Source of the DNA: Mytilus californianus
Taxonomy: Eukaryota; Mollusca; Bivalvia; Mytilida; Mytilidae
DNA length: 64,000 bases
Assembly (NCBI RefSeq): GCF_021869535.1
Contig: NW_026262701.1
Coordinates: 45,511,278-45,575,277, forward strand
Direction: 5' to 3'
The position numbers and the translations under genes are program-made. Under the pieces are notes generated by a model. That model was not told the DNA's origin. It searched no databases and was given only the letters and a program-made list of their open reading frames with translations. Positions 22,457-33,339 of this stretch are shown here, in pieces (within the stretch, counting starts at the first letter, position 1; the number at the start of each line of letters is the position of its first letter).

Positions 22457-23719
22457 CTTCCGCCAAATTTTGTTCTTGCGATAAATATTTGTTTCGCAAT
22501 ATGTCGCTTAGATATTTCTCATATTGTATCGTATAGTTTTTGCGCTTTTAAATTTCACCCTGCTAAGCTGAACAATTATCTTTGTAAGAGTTATCTCCCT
22601 ATTCACTGTTTATCAAGTGTGTGCATCTCCTTCGTAAGAAAAAAAGATATCGACAAAATTCTTTGTCTAAATTGTTCGATACATCCTCAGGAATTTTTGG
22701 CTAATTTGGATCGAAGCGATTCAATGAAATTTTATAGGAGTTATCTACCTTTATGAAATAAATTTGTCGTTATGTTTTTGTTACTCATAAACTGTAAGCC
22801 GTATAAACCTATAGTCTTTTTATTTGAGGTCCTTGGATCCTAACTTCGAAAATGAGGTCAAGGTCAAAGGTCAAGGTCATGTTCTGAATTTTGTCCTTTG
22901 CTTGTTTTTGCATTTTCTCCAATATTTTTAATGTTATATATTAAAGAACAAGTGCAAAATGTTTGTTATATTGTGATGAAGATATGATACATTTGGTCTG
23001 AGACAATCCAGCGACATCTTACTGGAGTTATTGCCCCTGAAACGTTTTATTTTAAGGTAAATTGATTACTTCATATTGGTACATGATAAAGCCATAAGAT
23101 CTTTTGCAAAATGTTGGGTGACATATGACCTTGAAAAATGTCAACTTAAGTGACCTTGAGTGAACCGGAAGTAGTCATTTTTGCACTTATTTCATGTAGA
23201 AGTACATAGAAACCATATATTTTTTGAATGATCATACATTGATCTATCATTTGAGACCGGAAGTGATATTTTATAAACCGGAAGTAGCATATTATCTCCC
23301 TTATTACAGGTATAAGTTTATATAAACCATATATTTTTGGAATCAGTGTAAATAAAGCAATCATATGAGACCGAAATTGACATTTTCTAAACCGGAAGTG
23401 GCCAATTATCTCCCTTTTTCCAGGCAAAAGTATATATAAACCATATATTTTTGGAATTTGTGTAAACAAAGCTATCATATGAGACCGGAAGTGACATTTT
23501 CAAAAGCGGAAGTTGACAATTATCTCCCTTATTTCACGCTCAAGTCTATAGAAACCATATATTTATTGAATCAATATGAAGAAACCTATGATTAGACGCC
23601 AATAGTAGCTTTAAGTAAACCAGAGTTAGCTTCTCATCAATTATTTAGAAAATTGATGTGGAAAGACCTTCAATTGTTCTTTGAACAATTGGTTTTTAAT
23701 TATTATTTTTTTCTTTTTT
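22457..23719. repeat. Tandem array unit 5
   Basis: Period 1263 bp, about one ~114-bp sub-repeat shorter than units 1 and 2. The half-site cluster is at 22855-22879; CCGGAAGT occurs 5 times. It shares private variants with unit 6 (GACCGAAATTGACATT), indicating recent duplication. Confidence 0.92.
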
Positions 23720-24980
23720 CTTCCCCCAAATTTTGTTCTTGCGATAAATATTTGTTTCGCAATATGTCGCTTAGATATTTCTCATATTGTATCGTATAGT
23801 TTATGCGCTTTTAAATTTCACCCTGCTAAGCTGAACAATTATCTTTGTAAGAGTTATCTCCCTATTCACTGTTTATCAAGTGTGTGAATCTCCTTCGTAA
23901 CAAAAAAAGATATCGACAAAATTCTTTTTCTAAATTGTTCGTTACGTCCTCAGGAATTTTTGGCTATTTTGGATCGAAGCGATTAGATGAAATTTTATAG
24001 GAGTTATCTTCCTTTATCAAATAAATTTTTCGTTATGTTTTTGTTACTCATAAACTGTCAGCTGTATAAACCTATACTCTTTTTATTTAAGGTCCTTGGA
24101 TCCTAACTTCGAAAATGAGATCAAGGTCAAAGGTCAAGGTCATGTTCTGAATTTTGTCTTTTGCTTGTTTTTGCATTTTCTCCGATATTTTTAATGTTAT
24201 ATATTAAAGAACAAGTGCAAAATGTTTGTTATATTGTGATGAAGATATGATACATTTGGTCTGAGACAATCCACCGACATCTTACTGGAGTTATTGCCCC
24301 TGAAATGTTTTATTTTAAGGTAAATTGATTACTTCATATTGGTACATGATAAAGCCATAAGATCTTTTGCAAAATGTTGGGTGACATATGACCTTGAAAA
24401 ATGTCAACTTAAGTGACCTTGAGTGAACCGGAAGTAGTCATTTTTGCACTTATTTCATGTAGAAGTACATAGAAACCATATATTTTTTGAATGATCATAC
24501 ATTGATCTATCATTTGAGACCGGAAGTGATATTTTATAAACCGGAAGTAGCATATTATCTCCCTTATTACAGGTATAAGTTTATATAAACCATATATTTT
24601 TGGAATCAGTGTAAATAAAGCAATCATATGAGACCGAAATTGACATTTTCTAAACCGGAAGTGGCCAATTATCTCCCTTTTTACAGGCAAAAGTATATAT
24701 AAACCATATATTTTTGGAATTTGTGTAAACAAAGCTATCATATGAGACCGGGAGTGACATTTTCAAAAGCGGAAGTTGACAATTATCTCCCTTATTTCAC
24801 GCTCAAGTCTATAGAAACCATATATTTATTGAATCAATATGAAGAAACCTATGATTAGACGCCAATAGTAGCTTTGAGTAAACCAGAGTTAGCTTCTCAT
24901 CAATCATTTAGAAAATTGATGTGGAAAGACCTTCAATTGTTCTTTGAACAATTGGTTTTTAATTATTATCTTTTTTTTTT
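23720..24980. repeat. Tandem array unit 6
   Basis: Period 1261 bp. The half-site cluster at 24118-24142 has the first hexamer mutated to AGATCA. CCGGAAGT occurs 4 times. The unit start is CTTCCCCCAAA, shared with unit 7. Confidence 0.92.
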
Positions 24981-26352
24981 CTTCCCCCAAATTTTGTTCT
25001 TGCGATAAATATTTGTTTCGCAATATGTCGCTTAGATATTTCTCATATTGTATCGTATAGTTTATGCGCTTTTAAATTTCACCCTGCTAAGCTGAACAAT
25101 TATCTTTGTAAGTGTTTATCAAGTGTGTGCATCTCCTTCGTAACAAAAAAAGATATCGACAAAATTCTTTTTCTAAATTGTTCGTTACATCCTCAGGAAT
25201 TTTTGGCTATTTTGGATCGAAGCAATTAGATGAAATTTTATAGGAGTTATCTTCCTTTATCAAATAAATTTTTCGTTATGTTTTTGTTACTCATAAACTG
25301 TCAGCTGTATAAACCTATAGTCTTTTTATTTAAGGTCCTTGGATCCTAACTTCGAAAATGAGATCAAGGTCAAAGGTCAAGGTCATGTTCTGAATTTTGT
25401 CTTTTGCTTGTTTTTGCATTTTCTCCGATATTTTTAATGTTATATATTAAAGAACAAGTGCAAAATGTTTGTTATATTGTGATGAAGATATGATACATTT
25501 GGTCTGAGACAATCCAGCGACATCTTATTGGAGTTATTGCCCCTGAAATGTTTTATTTTAAGGTAAATTGATTATTACTTCATATTGGTACATGATAAAG
25601 CCATAAGATCTTTTGCGAAATGTTGGGTGACATGTGACCTTGAAAAATGTCAACCGGAAGTGACCTTGAGTGAACCGGAAGAAGTCATTTTTGCACTTAG
25701 TTCATGTAGAAGTACATAGAAACCATATATTTTTTGAATGGTCATACATTAGTCTATCATTTGATACCGGAAGTTAAATTTAATAAACCGGAAGTGGCAT
25801 TTTTTCTCCCTTATTACAGGCATAAGTATATATAAACCATAAATTTTTGGAATCAGTGTAAATAAAGCTATCATATGAGACCGAAAGTGACATTTACTAA
25901 ACCGGAAGTAGCCAATTATCTCCCTTTTTACAGGCAAAAGTATATATAAACCATTTATTTTTGGAATCAGTGTCAATAAATCTATCATATGAGACCAAAA
26001 GTGACATTTTCTAAACCGGAAGTAGCCAATTATCTCCTTTTTTACAGGCAAAAGTATATATAAGCCATATATTTTTGGAATCAGTGTAAATAAAGCTATC
26101 ATATGAGACCGGAAGTGACATTTTCTAAACCGGATGTTGACAATTTTTTCCCTTATTTCAGGCAAAAGTCTATAGAAACCATATGTTTATTGAATCAGTA
26201 TGAAGAAATCTATGATTGGACGCCAATAGTAGCTTTGAGTAAACCAGAATTAGCTTCTCATCAATCATTTAGAAAATTGATGTGGAAAGACCTTTAATTG
26301 TTCTTTGAACAATTGGTTTTTAATTATTATTATTATTTTTTTTTTTTTTTTT
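24981..26352. repeat. Tandem array unit 7
   Basis: Period 1372 bp. The half-site cluster is at 25361-25385, first hexamer AGATCA as in unit 6. It lacks about 18 bases of the segment around 25110. CCGGAAGT occurs 6 times by eye. Confidence 0.92.
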
Positions 26353-27416
26353 CTTCCGCCAAATTTTGTTCTTTTTAAATTTCTTCCTGCTCAGCCGAAC
26401 AATTATCTTTGTAAGAGTTATCTCCCTATTCACTGTTTATCAAGTGTGTGCATATCCTTCGTAACAAAAAAAGATATCGACAAAATTCTTTTTCTAAATT
26501 GTTCGTTACATCCTCAGAAATTTTTGGCTAATTTGGATCGAAGCGATTCGATGAAATTTTATAGGAGTTATCTACCTTTATCAAATAAATTTGTCGTTAT
26601 GTTTTTGTTATTCATAAACTGTCAGCCGTATAAACCTAGTCTTTTTATTTAAGGTCCTTGGATCCTAACTTCGAAAATGAGGTCAAGGTCAAAGGTCAAG
26701 GTCATGTTCTGAATTTTGTCTTTTGCTTGTTTTTGCATTTTCTCCGATATTGTTAATGTTATATATTAAAGAACAAGTGCAAAATGTTTGTTATATTGTG
26801 ATGAAGATATGATACATTTGGTCTGAGACAATCCAGCGACATCTTATTGGAGTTATTGCCCCTGAAATGTTTTATTTTAAGGTAAATTGATTATTACTTC
26901 ATATTGGTACATGATAAAGTCATAAGATCTTTTGCAAAATGTTGGGTGACATATGACCTTGAAAAATGTCAACCGGAAGTGACCTTGAGTGAACCGAAAC
27001 TAGTCGTTTTTGCACTTATTTCATGTAGAAGTACATAGAAACCATATATTTTTGGAATCAGTGTAAATAAAGCTATCATATGAGACCGAAAGTGACATTT
27101 ACTAAACCGGAAGTAGCCAATTATCTCTCTTTTTACAGGCAAAAGTATATATAAACCATTTATTTTTGGAATCAGTGTAAATAAATATATCATATGAGAC
27201 CGGAAATGACATTTTCTAAACCGGAAGTAGCCAATTATCTCCCTTATTTCAGGCAAAAGTCTATAGAAACCATATGTTTATTGAATCAGCATGAAGAAAC
27301 CTATGATTGGACGCCAGTAGTAGCTTTGAGTAAACCAGAATTAGCTTCTCATCAATTATTTAAAAAATTGATGTGGAAAGACCTTCAATTGTTCTTTGAA
27401 CAATTGGTTTTTAATT
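26353..27416. repeat. Tandem array unit 8 (short, last)
   Basis: About 1064 bp. It lacks part of the start segment (near 26370) and has few ~114-bp sub-repeats. The half-site cluster is at 26680-26704 with four intact AGGTCA hexamers; CCGGAAGT occurs 3 times. The array stops after GGTTTTTAATTTG at 27416. Confidence 0.9.
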
Positions 27417-28789
27417 TGTATACACATTTAGTCTGAAGTCATTTGAACGGAAAGATAGAAATATTTCAATGATATAAACAAGTACAGTTTTTTAATAATA
27501 TTTTCTAAAGTGGGATTTTACTTAACATATTGTAGAGTTGGCTTCTAAATAAGATCGCAGATACTCAGTGAAAATAAATGTTTTGCCGAAATACGTTTTC
27601 ATTAATTAAACGGGAAATAAGACAGTCTAATTTCATATAAAAAGGGGAAGTATGACATCAGTTGATCTCCCATTGAAACTTCACATATATTATAAATATA
27701 GAAGGCTTTTTATAGGCAATAGTATGAAAGCCTAGCCTTGACCATATAACATTTCAAAAATAACTAACTTACATTTATATGAAATTACGATTGATACAAA
27801 TAAAGTAACACACTGGTACAGTTTCAGTACTAAAGAAATGGATTGTTAGTTTACTTCATTTTTTCACTTTTTTCTACTGAACATGTAACATTGATAACTT
27901 GGCTGTTGTTTTCTACAACAGTTTAGTAACAGAACAATCATTTAGTCTCTTATCCACTGGGAAGTGTCAATTTTGATTTTTAACAATCTTTTTTTTCTAT
28001 CTTTTGTAATCAACAAGCTTCATATCATATTGCTTACTGAAAATATTTATTCGAATGTACTATCTGGCGTCATAATAGTAACCACTTTGTAATATGTTTC
28101 ACATCGAAAAGTTGTGCGTTCCAGATGTAATACCACCAAATCATAGTACGTCACATCCGGTTGCATACGAAAAAGGGTCGAAAAAAATATTCCTTGAATT
28201 TGACAGTTGTTAGAAATTAATCCTAAATTTCATTGCAGTAAAAATTATTTTGGAAACTTGAGGTTACATGGTTACTAAAGCTTTTAAACAGGAAAGAAAA
28301 GGTTGGATATTTGATTGGTTAACTTCCAGTGATGGTTATTATCTTATATGCAATGAAATGTTATGTGAAATTGGTCTGTAGTACTGGACAGGATAAAACT
28401 TTACTCATGCCAAGTATTTCTTTATTTAAAACAAAGATTAATTCTGCACAATTTTTTGAAAAGTGCAAATTTAACAAAGACTAACAGGGGAAAAAGATGG
28501 TGGTAATACACCTCCATGATGTTCCCTGAGAAATAACCATTAGAAATTACGACCATATTCACCATAAGAAGTTGGTCAAGCTTGTATCCTCTATAAACTG
28601 TAATTAGCATTAAATGTGTAATAAAATTATTGATCCTCGTTAGTACTTGCCTTATATTATATCGTACTGTTTCTTATAAATGTTAGTGTTGATCTTTATA
28701 GTAATTGATTATTTTTTTCACATCTTTTAGACTTTGACATATTGTTAACACAGATCTACTGATGAAATAAGACTCTTCACAGATACAAG

Positions 28790-28965
28790 GCTTTTAATTC
28801 GATATATTCAATGCGCGTTTCGTCCTCATAAGACGTATTAGTGGCGCTTGACCAAAACAGTAAGAATGCAAAATCAAATAGGAAGTTGAAGTGCAATAAA
28901 AAAACAAAAATTCCAAAAAGTTGAGCTAATCTACTAAAAAATATATGCTCAGGGTGGAACAACAT
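28790..28965. repeat. Degraded interspersed repeat
   Basis: It contains ATGCGCGTTTCGTCCTCATA and TAGTGGCGCTTGACCAAAAC, then an A-rich lysine-like run (AAACAAAAATTCCAAAAAG). Related words are at 8425-8600 and 57960-58030. It is non-coding. Confidence 0.6.
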
Positions 28966-29027
28966 TAGCCTGTCTATCGTATTTGTTTTTCATTAATTGT
29001 TGCCAACTTGTCAAAATATAAATAAGG

Positions 29028-29250
29028 ATATGTGGCATGATTGCCAATGAGACAACTATCCACCAAAGTTTAAATGAAGTTGGTTTCCTCTTTCTCATTG
29101 TTTTACAATATGTCATAGGGGGAGTTGTTTATTGCTGCCTAAACGGTTTGGTTAATTGTTGAAAGCCGTTCGGTGTCCTATAGTTGCATTCGTCCACGTC
29201 ATTGGGTAGATAATTGTGTTATTGGCAGTCATACCAAATCTCCTTATTTC
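29028..29250 (+). repeat. Interspersed repeat, two related segments
   Basis: It starts with TGATTGCCAATGAGACAACT (compare 15410 and 57425) and ends with TTATTGGCAGTCATACCAAA, which is the inverted relative of the same word. The element may be a rearranged tail module. Confidence 0.55.
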
Positions 29251-29417
29251 TATATTAGAGTTTCAAATAATTTCGAACTGTTTTAGAGAAAAGAATGTAC
29301 GTTACCATATTTATATCGTTTTGTTTTTATATCGTTAGGTTGATGTTCATTACTCCTCATATACGTCGATGTCAGAATCATATTTTACCGCTGATTTGAT
29401 ATTTTTCTTTTTTCAAG

Positions 29418-29521
29418 CCTTTGTCTCACAACTTTGCATTGAGCCTTATATCAGCCGTAGGATGTGGAGTATCCATTTTGTTTCTGGTTATGACAATTCT
29501 TATACATTATGTACTTTGGAG
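29418..29521 (+). CDS. Adhesion GPCR exon 9: transmembrane helix 1
   Basis: Acceptor TTTTTTCAAG, donor GTAAGT; phase 0 in, phase 2 out. It encodes HNFALSLISAVGCGVSILFL and then VMTILIHYVLW. The ALS-x-I-S-x-V-G-C-G-x-S pattern is the standard TM1 start of adhesion GPCRs. Confidence 0.94.
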
Positions 29522-30957
29522 GTAAGTTGAAATTTGTTTAGAGACAAAGTGCACAGTTCTCATCAACCTTTACATGTTGACCTGCTGGATATCCATGTGA
29601 TAATACCAGATGGATTAAAAGTATCCATCCAATATCAGTCCTTATACTTAGTAGAAAAACAAACATTCTTTGTAAATTTGATTTTTAATCTTGGTAATCT
29701 AAATACATTACTTCTTGGGTATTTTTACGAGAATAACAAAGCTTATTGTGGATCTTTACTTTCTCTAATATTTATTTATACTTGCAACTGAAGTATCTTT
29801 ATTTTTGGAGCAATTACACAGTTATTATTTAACATGTACGTGTTATATTTTTAAAACAATAGCTATCAAGTAGCATTCTCGTATATTAGCCATACTCGGC
29901 AACAGTTTTGATACTGATTTTGTGATTCGTAGGTAAGGAAATAATTACGCTTAAAATGAAAAAAATATTGCTGACTTCGTATTTTAACTATCTAAACTGC
30001 ATTTGGCAGGTGAGGTACTACAACTTTACTGGTATCTCGATATCCAAGACCGCGATACATGTCGCTAGTAGGTTGAGACACCGACACATCGTATCGGTAA
30101 ACGAATTTGTGATGGTGGCCGATAAACTTATGTTATGTCATTTTCAGTCGTTCTTCCTTATAAAACAGTTTTTGATGTCAAAATGCAAGATTCAATGCAT
30201 GTTTAGAAATATATTATGATAACCATAACTCAAAATTACATTAATTGAAAATAAAAAAATGGCTATATTGCAGTCAATTCAGTACTGTTCAATAGCTATT
30301 CAGCTAATTCAGTATTTTGTTGAACTGTATAGATATATAGCAACTTTTGAGCAGTCTGAACATACATTGGAGAGAACTTAAATGAGTACTGAATTGGCCA
30401 CAGTAGATAAGTCTGAAAATTTACTGACAAACTGAAAATGACTTAATAATTTATTCTGCAGACCTTTAAGAGCTGTTCAGATCAAAATGACCGTTTCAGA
30501 CTAAAAATCGTTTACTAGTGATAATATCATATTTATGAATATTTGATATAACGACAAACAAGTTTAGAACAAAAGTACACAGCATACAGCGCAAAAGAAA
30601 CTAGATCATAAAAAATGAAATATTTTTATAGTAACAAAATGTCATCGCATTTGTAATAAAGTGTAAATTGATTATTTTTTAAAGAAATTTTTAGTCAAGT
30701 TCCTAGAAGGGAACGGTTTGTGTTTAATGTACTTGCAACAATATCTACAGATGGATACATTGTATTTGGTAATTACATTAAAAAATCGGAAATAAATATG
30801 TTATAGTTATGTAACGAAATACTATTTTCAAGTGCCCGATTGAAACCAAAAGTAGTTTAAAACAAATAGGAATAATGATTCAACATTTTGCATTCAGTGA
30901 TTTAAAGAAGAAAATAACCACAGAATGCTCTTCTATCTTTTTTGTTTTGTTTTGTAG
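29522..30957 (+). other. Receptor intron without recognised features
   Basis: AT-rich. A weak inverted repeat around AATTCAGTACT near 30270 and AGTACTGAATT near 30383 is the only structure noticed. Confidence 0.45.
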
Positions 30958-31060
30958 ATATGTGAAAAATGACAGAACAAAAATATTAATGAATTTATGC
31001 GTGGCTTTAATTCTGTCTTATTCCATATTCCTTGCTGGTATAACCAGAACAGAAATCAAG
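30958..31060 (+). CDS. Adhesion GPCR exon 10: transmembrane helix 2
   Basis: Acceptor TTTTGTAG, donor GTGAGA; phase 2 in, phase 0 out. It encodes NDRTKILMNLCVALILSYSI then FLAGITRTEIK. The R-x-x-I-x-x-N-L-C-x-x-L motif and following F-L-x-G are diagnostic of TM2 in family B receptors. Confidence 0.94.
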
Positions 31061-31392
31061 GTGAGAACAAAAAAGACAACAATTCTCCTTTTAATTTATA
31101 TACATGTACATGATGTAGTAGGTATTTTGATTTTATATTGAAAGTATTTCTTATTGAAATTCGAACAAAAATAATCGATTCTGTGGCATTTTCAATTAGA
31201 AGGCCTTGGTGAATAAACGTTCAAGTAATTCAAAGAAAGAAATGTTTTACTGACGCCAAACATGTGTACCATACAGTTTTGTATGGATAATGTCAATGTG
31301 ACTTAAAATGTAAAGTACAACAGTTTTACTGCTTCAAAAACAAATGATTTCTCATATAAAATTCAATGATAATTGGTCTGTATTATTTAAAG

Positions 31393-31543
31393 GAAGTATG
31401 TACAGCGATCGCAGTTGGTTTACACTATATGTTCTTGACAGACTTTTCTTTGATGCTAGCTGAGGGAATTCAGATAATTAGGATGGTTGTCATTGTTTTT
31501 TCAACTAGACCTATTGTTCAATGGCTATTACCTCTATGCTGGG
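31393..31543 (+). CDS. Adhesion GPCR exon 11: transmembrane helix 3
   Basis: Acceptor TTTAAAG (weak tract), donor GTTAGT; phase 0 in, phase 1 out. It encodes EVCTAIAVGLHYMFLTDFSL and MLAEGIQIIRMVVIVF. Cys355 is the conserved cysteine at the top of TM3, L-H-Y-x-F-L and E-G-I are family hallmarks, and the usual F-x-W-M is F-S-L-M here. The exon ends at the start of TM4 (LPLCW). Confidence 0.92.
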
Positions 31544-32007
31544 GTTAGTATCTTACTACATGTTTTCATAAACGTCGACTTCTCTTGACATTTAGTCCCT
31601 GTAAACTTTTGCTGTTATCTGTACGGGTTAATATCATGCATATATATTAAAGAGATTTTGTTTTCGTATTTAACAAAAAACAGCTGAGGAGAACTATTTT
31701 TATATCCAAAAAGAAAACATTGCAAACAGAAAGATTTTTTTGTTAAAAGAGATAAAAGCAAATATCTAAAATTATAAGTCAAAGGACAGACGGCTTCTAA
31801 ACCGAAATGATTTAAAACGAATAAAAAAGGTATTTTACAATTATCAAACGAAAATAAAAACGATCAAAATCAAAGGTATTAGAACAATGGATTTCATAAA
31901 AACTCGGAAAGGGTAAAAGTTCTTTCACCATACCTTTTTTACATGTTTCTGTGTTAAAACATGCGTTTGTTAGAAGAGTTGCAGGAAAATTAAAAACAGC
32001 TGTTTAA

Positions 32008-32781
32008 AAAAGTAAAATAATAAAAAAACCGAACTCCAAGGAAAATTCAAAACGGAAAGTCCCTTATCAAATGGCAAAATCAAAAGCTCAAACACATTAA
32101 ACGAATGGAAAACAACTGTCCTATCCCTGAATTGATACCGGCATTTCCTTATGTAGAAAATGGAATATACAACCTGGTTTTATAGCTAGCTAAACCTCTT
32201 ACTCATATGACAGTCGCATAAAATTCCATTATATTGACAACAATATGTGAACAAAACAAACAGACATAATAGGTAAAAATGTCAAAAATAGGGACACAGC
32301 AGTCAACATTGTTTTATAGTCACTATAAAAACAAACACATATGTCAACAACAAAAAAACAAAATGGCATATAGACAAAGCACATAAGCAAAAATGAAAGA
32401 CAAGAATACAAAAAAAGATCATAGCACAATAACACAATGGCAAAAGAGGGACAAAAGATACCACAGGGACAGTCAAACTCACAGATCGAAAACAAACTGA
32501 CAACGCCATGGCCAAAAATAAAAAGACAAACAGACATTATAGTACAGATGACACAACATAGAAAACTGAAGACTAAGCAACACAAACCCCACCAAAAACT
32601 GGGGGTGATCTCAGGTGCTCCGGAAGGGTAAGCAGATCCTGCTCCACATGTGGCACCCGTCGTGTTGCTTATGTTATTACAAATCCGTTAAATAGTCTAA
32701 TTTGGTAGGTCACATTCGTGAAAAGGGAAGGGTATTGTAGTTACGACATAAGTAACATATCCGATATCATCTGTGAAACGG
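32008..32781 (-). mobile_element. 3' non-coding tail of the antisense Penelope-like element
   Basis: Read on the - strand it has ATGTGGAGCAGGATCTGCTT, CTTCCGGAGCACCTGAGATC and GGCCATGGCGTTGTCAG, as at 1-195, 53690 and 60010. It then ends with the AAAGTAAAATAA / AACTCCAAGG module that also occurs alone at 10140, 41590 and 46561. The frames it contains (for example the hydrophobic one at 32229-32585) are tail artefacts. Confidence 0.75.
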
Positions 32782-33153
32782 TTATTCCATAACGGTCAAC
32801 CAACTCGTGATGGAGTCCGAAAATTTACGAAGGGATGATTTCAACTTCACCATTTGGAACTCTTGGTTTAATAGCTTCCTTGTGAGCAGCAATCCTCTAT
32901 CAAGGAAATCATGATAGGAAATACAAGCCCGGGAATATCGTTTCAATTTGGAGATATATACTCCGTATGCAGGCGCTGCTGGAATGTTGCTACATAGAAA
33001 AGGGAAGCTGAAATCATCTCTTTTGTCGTAAAGTTTTGTTTTCAACCGACCCTCATTGTCAATTTCTAGATGTAAGTCAAGATATGAGGCAGACTTAACT
33101 GTATCTGTAGTATCCTTTATCTCTAGTGGCAAGACGTATAAGTACCGGGCCAC
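32782..33153 (-). pseudogene. Reverse transcriptase C-terminal fragment, second copy
   Basis: It encodes LEIKDTTDTVKSASYLDLHL, TKLYDKRDDFSFPF, AAPAYGVYISKLKRYSRACI and LLTRKLLNQEFQMVKLKSS, the thumb region of a Penelope-like reverse transcriptase. The corresponding region is also present, more decayed, at about 33660-33340 in the element immediately upstream, so this is a separate tandemly placed copy. Confidence 0.85.
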
Positions 33154-33339
33154 GCCAAAAGGATATTGCCAAGACTACACAGTAAAGGTTGATAATTTGC
33201 AAAGACTAATAAAAGAACAATATAACACGTAATTAAGATGACAAACAACGTCAGTACCTAGAATCTATATATCAAGATCATCATGTATTATTTGTAAAGT
33301 TGATACGGAATAATTATCAACAAGGTCTTGGTATCTTCC

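Larger units (their letters stand above)
14841..29417 (+). other. 14.6-kb receptor intron between GPS exon and first TM exon
   Basis: It holds interspersed repeats at 15028-15290 and 15391-15535, a deleted retroelement (about 15950-16690), hairpin modules (16693-17030), the eight-unit tandem array (17049-27416), a repeat at 28790-28965 and another at 29028-29250. Sequence at 27417-28780 and 15540-15940 shows no recognised feature. The reading phase is 0 at both sides, so the exons still join. Confidence 0.85.

Noticed and set aside
17835-27256. Repeated - strand peptides (IALFTLIPKIYGLYILLPVK type, 38-residue period) and + strand peptides of 110-142 residues in the array
   Set aside because: The ~114-bp sub-repeat is a multiple of three, so an open frame persists mechanically. 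Unit 3 has frame-breaking indels, there are no conserved starts, and no known domain is present.
30260-30400. Weak inverted repeat AATTCAGTACT / AGTACTGAATT
   Set aside because: Short arms, no target duplication and no second copy seen; could be chance.
32229-32631. Hydrophobic cysteine-rich frames on the - strand and a frame on the + strand
   Set aside because: They lie in the PLE 3' tail; homologous tails at 60010 and 53690 show the same kind of accidental frames.
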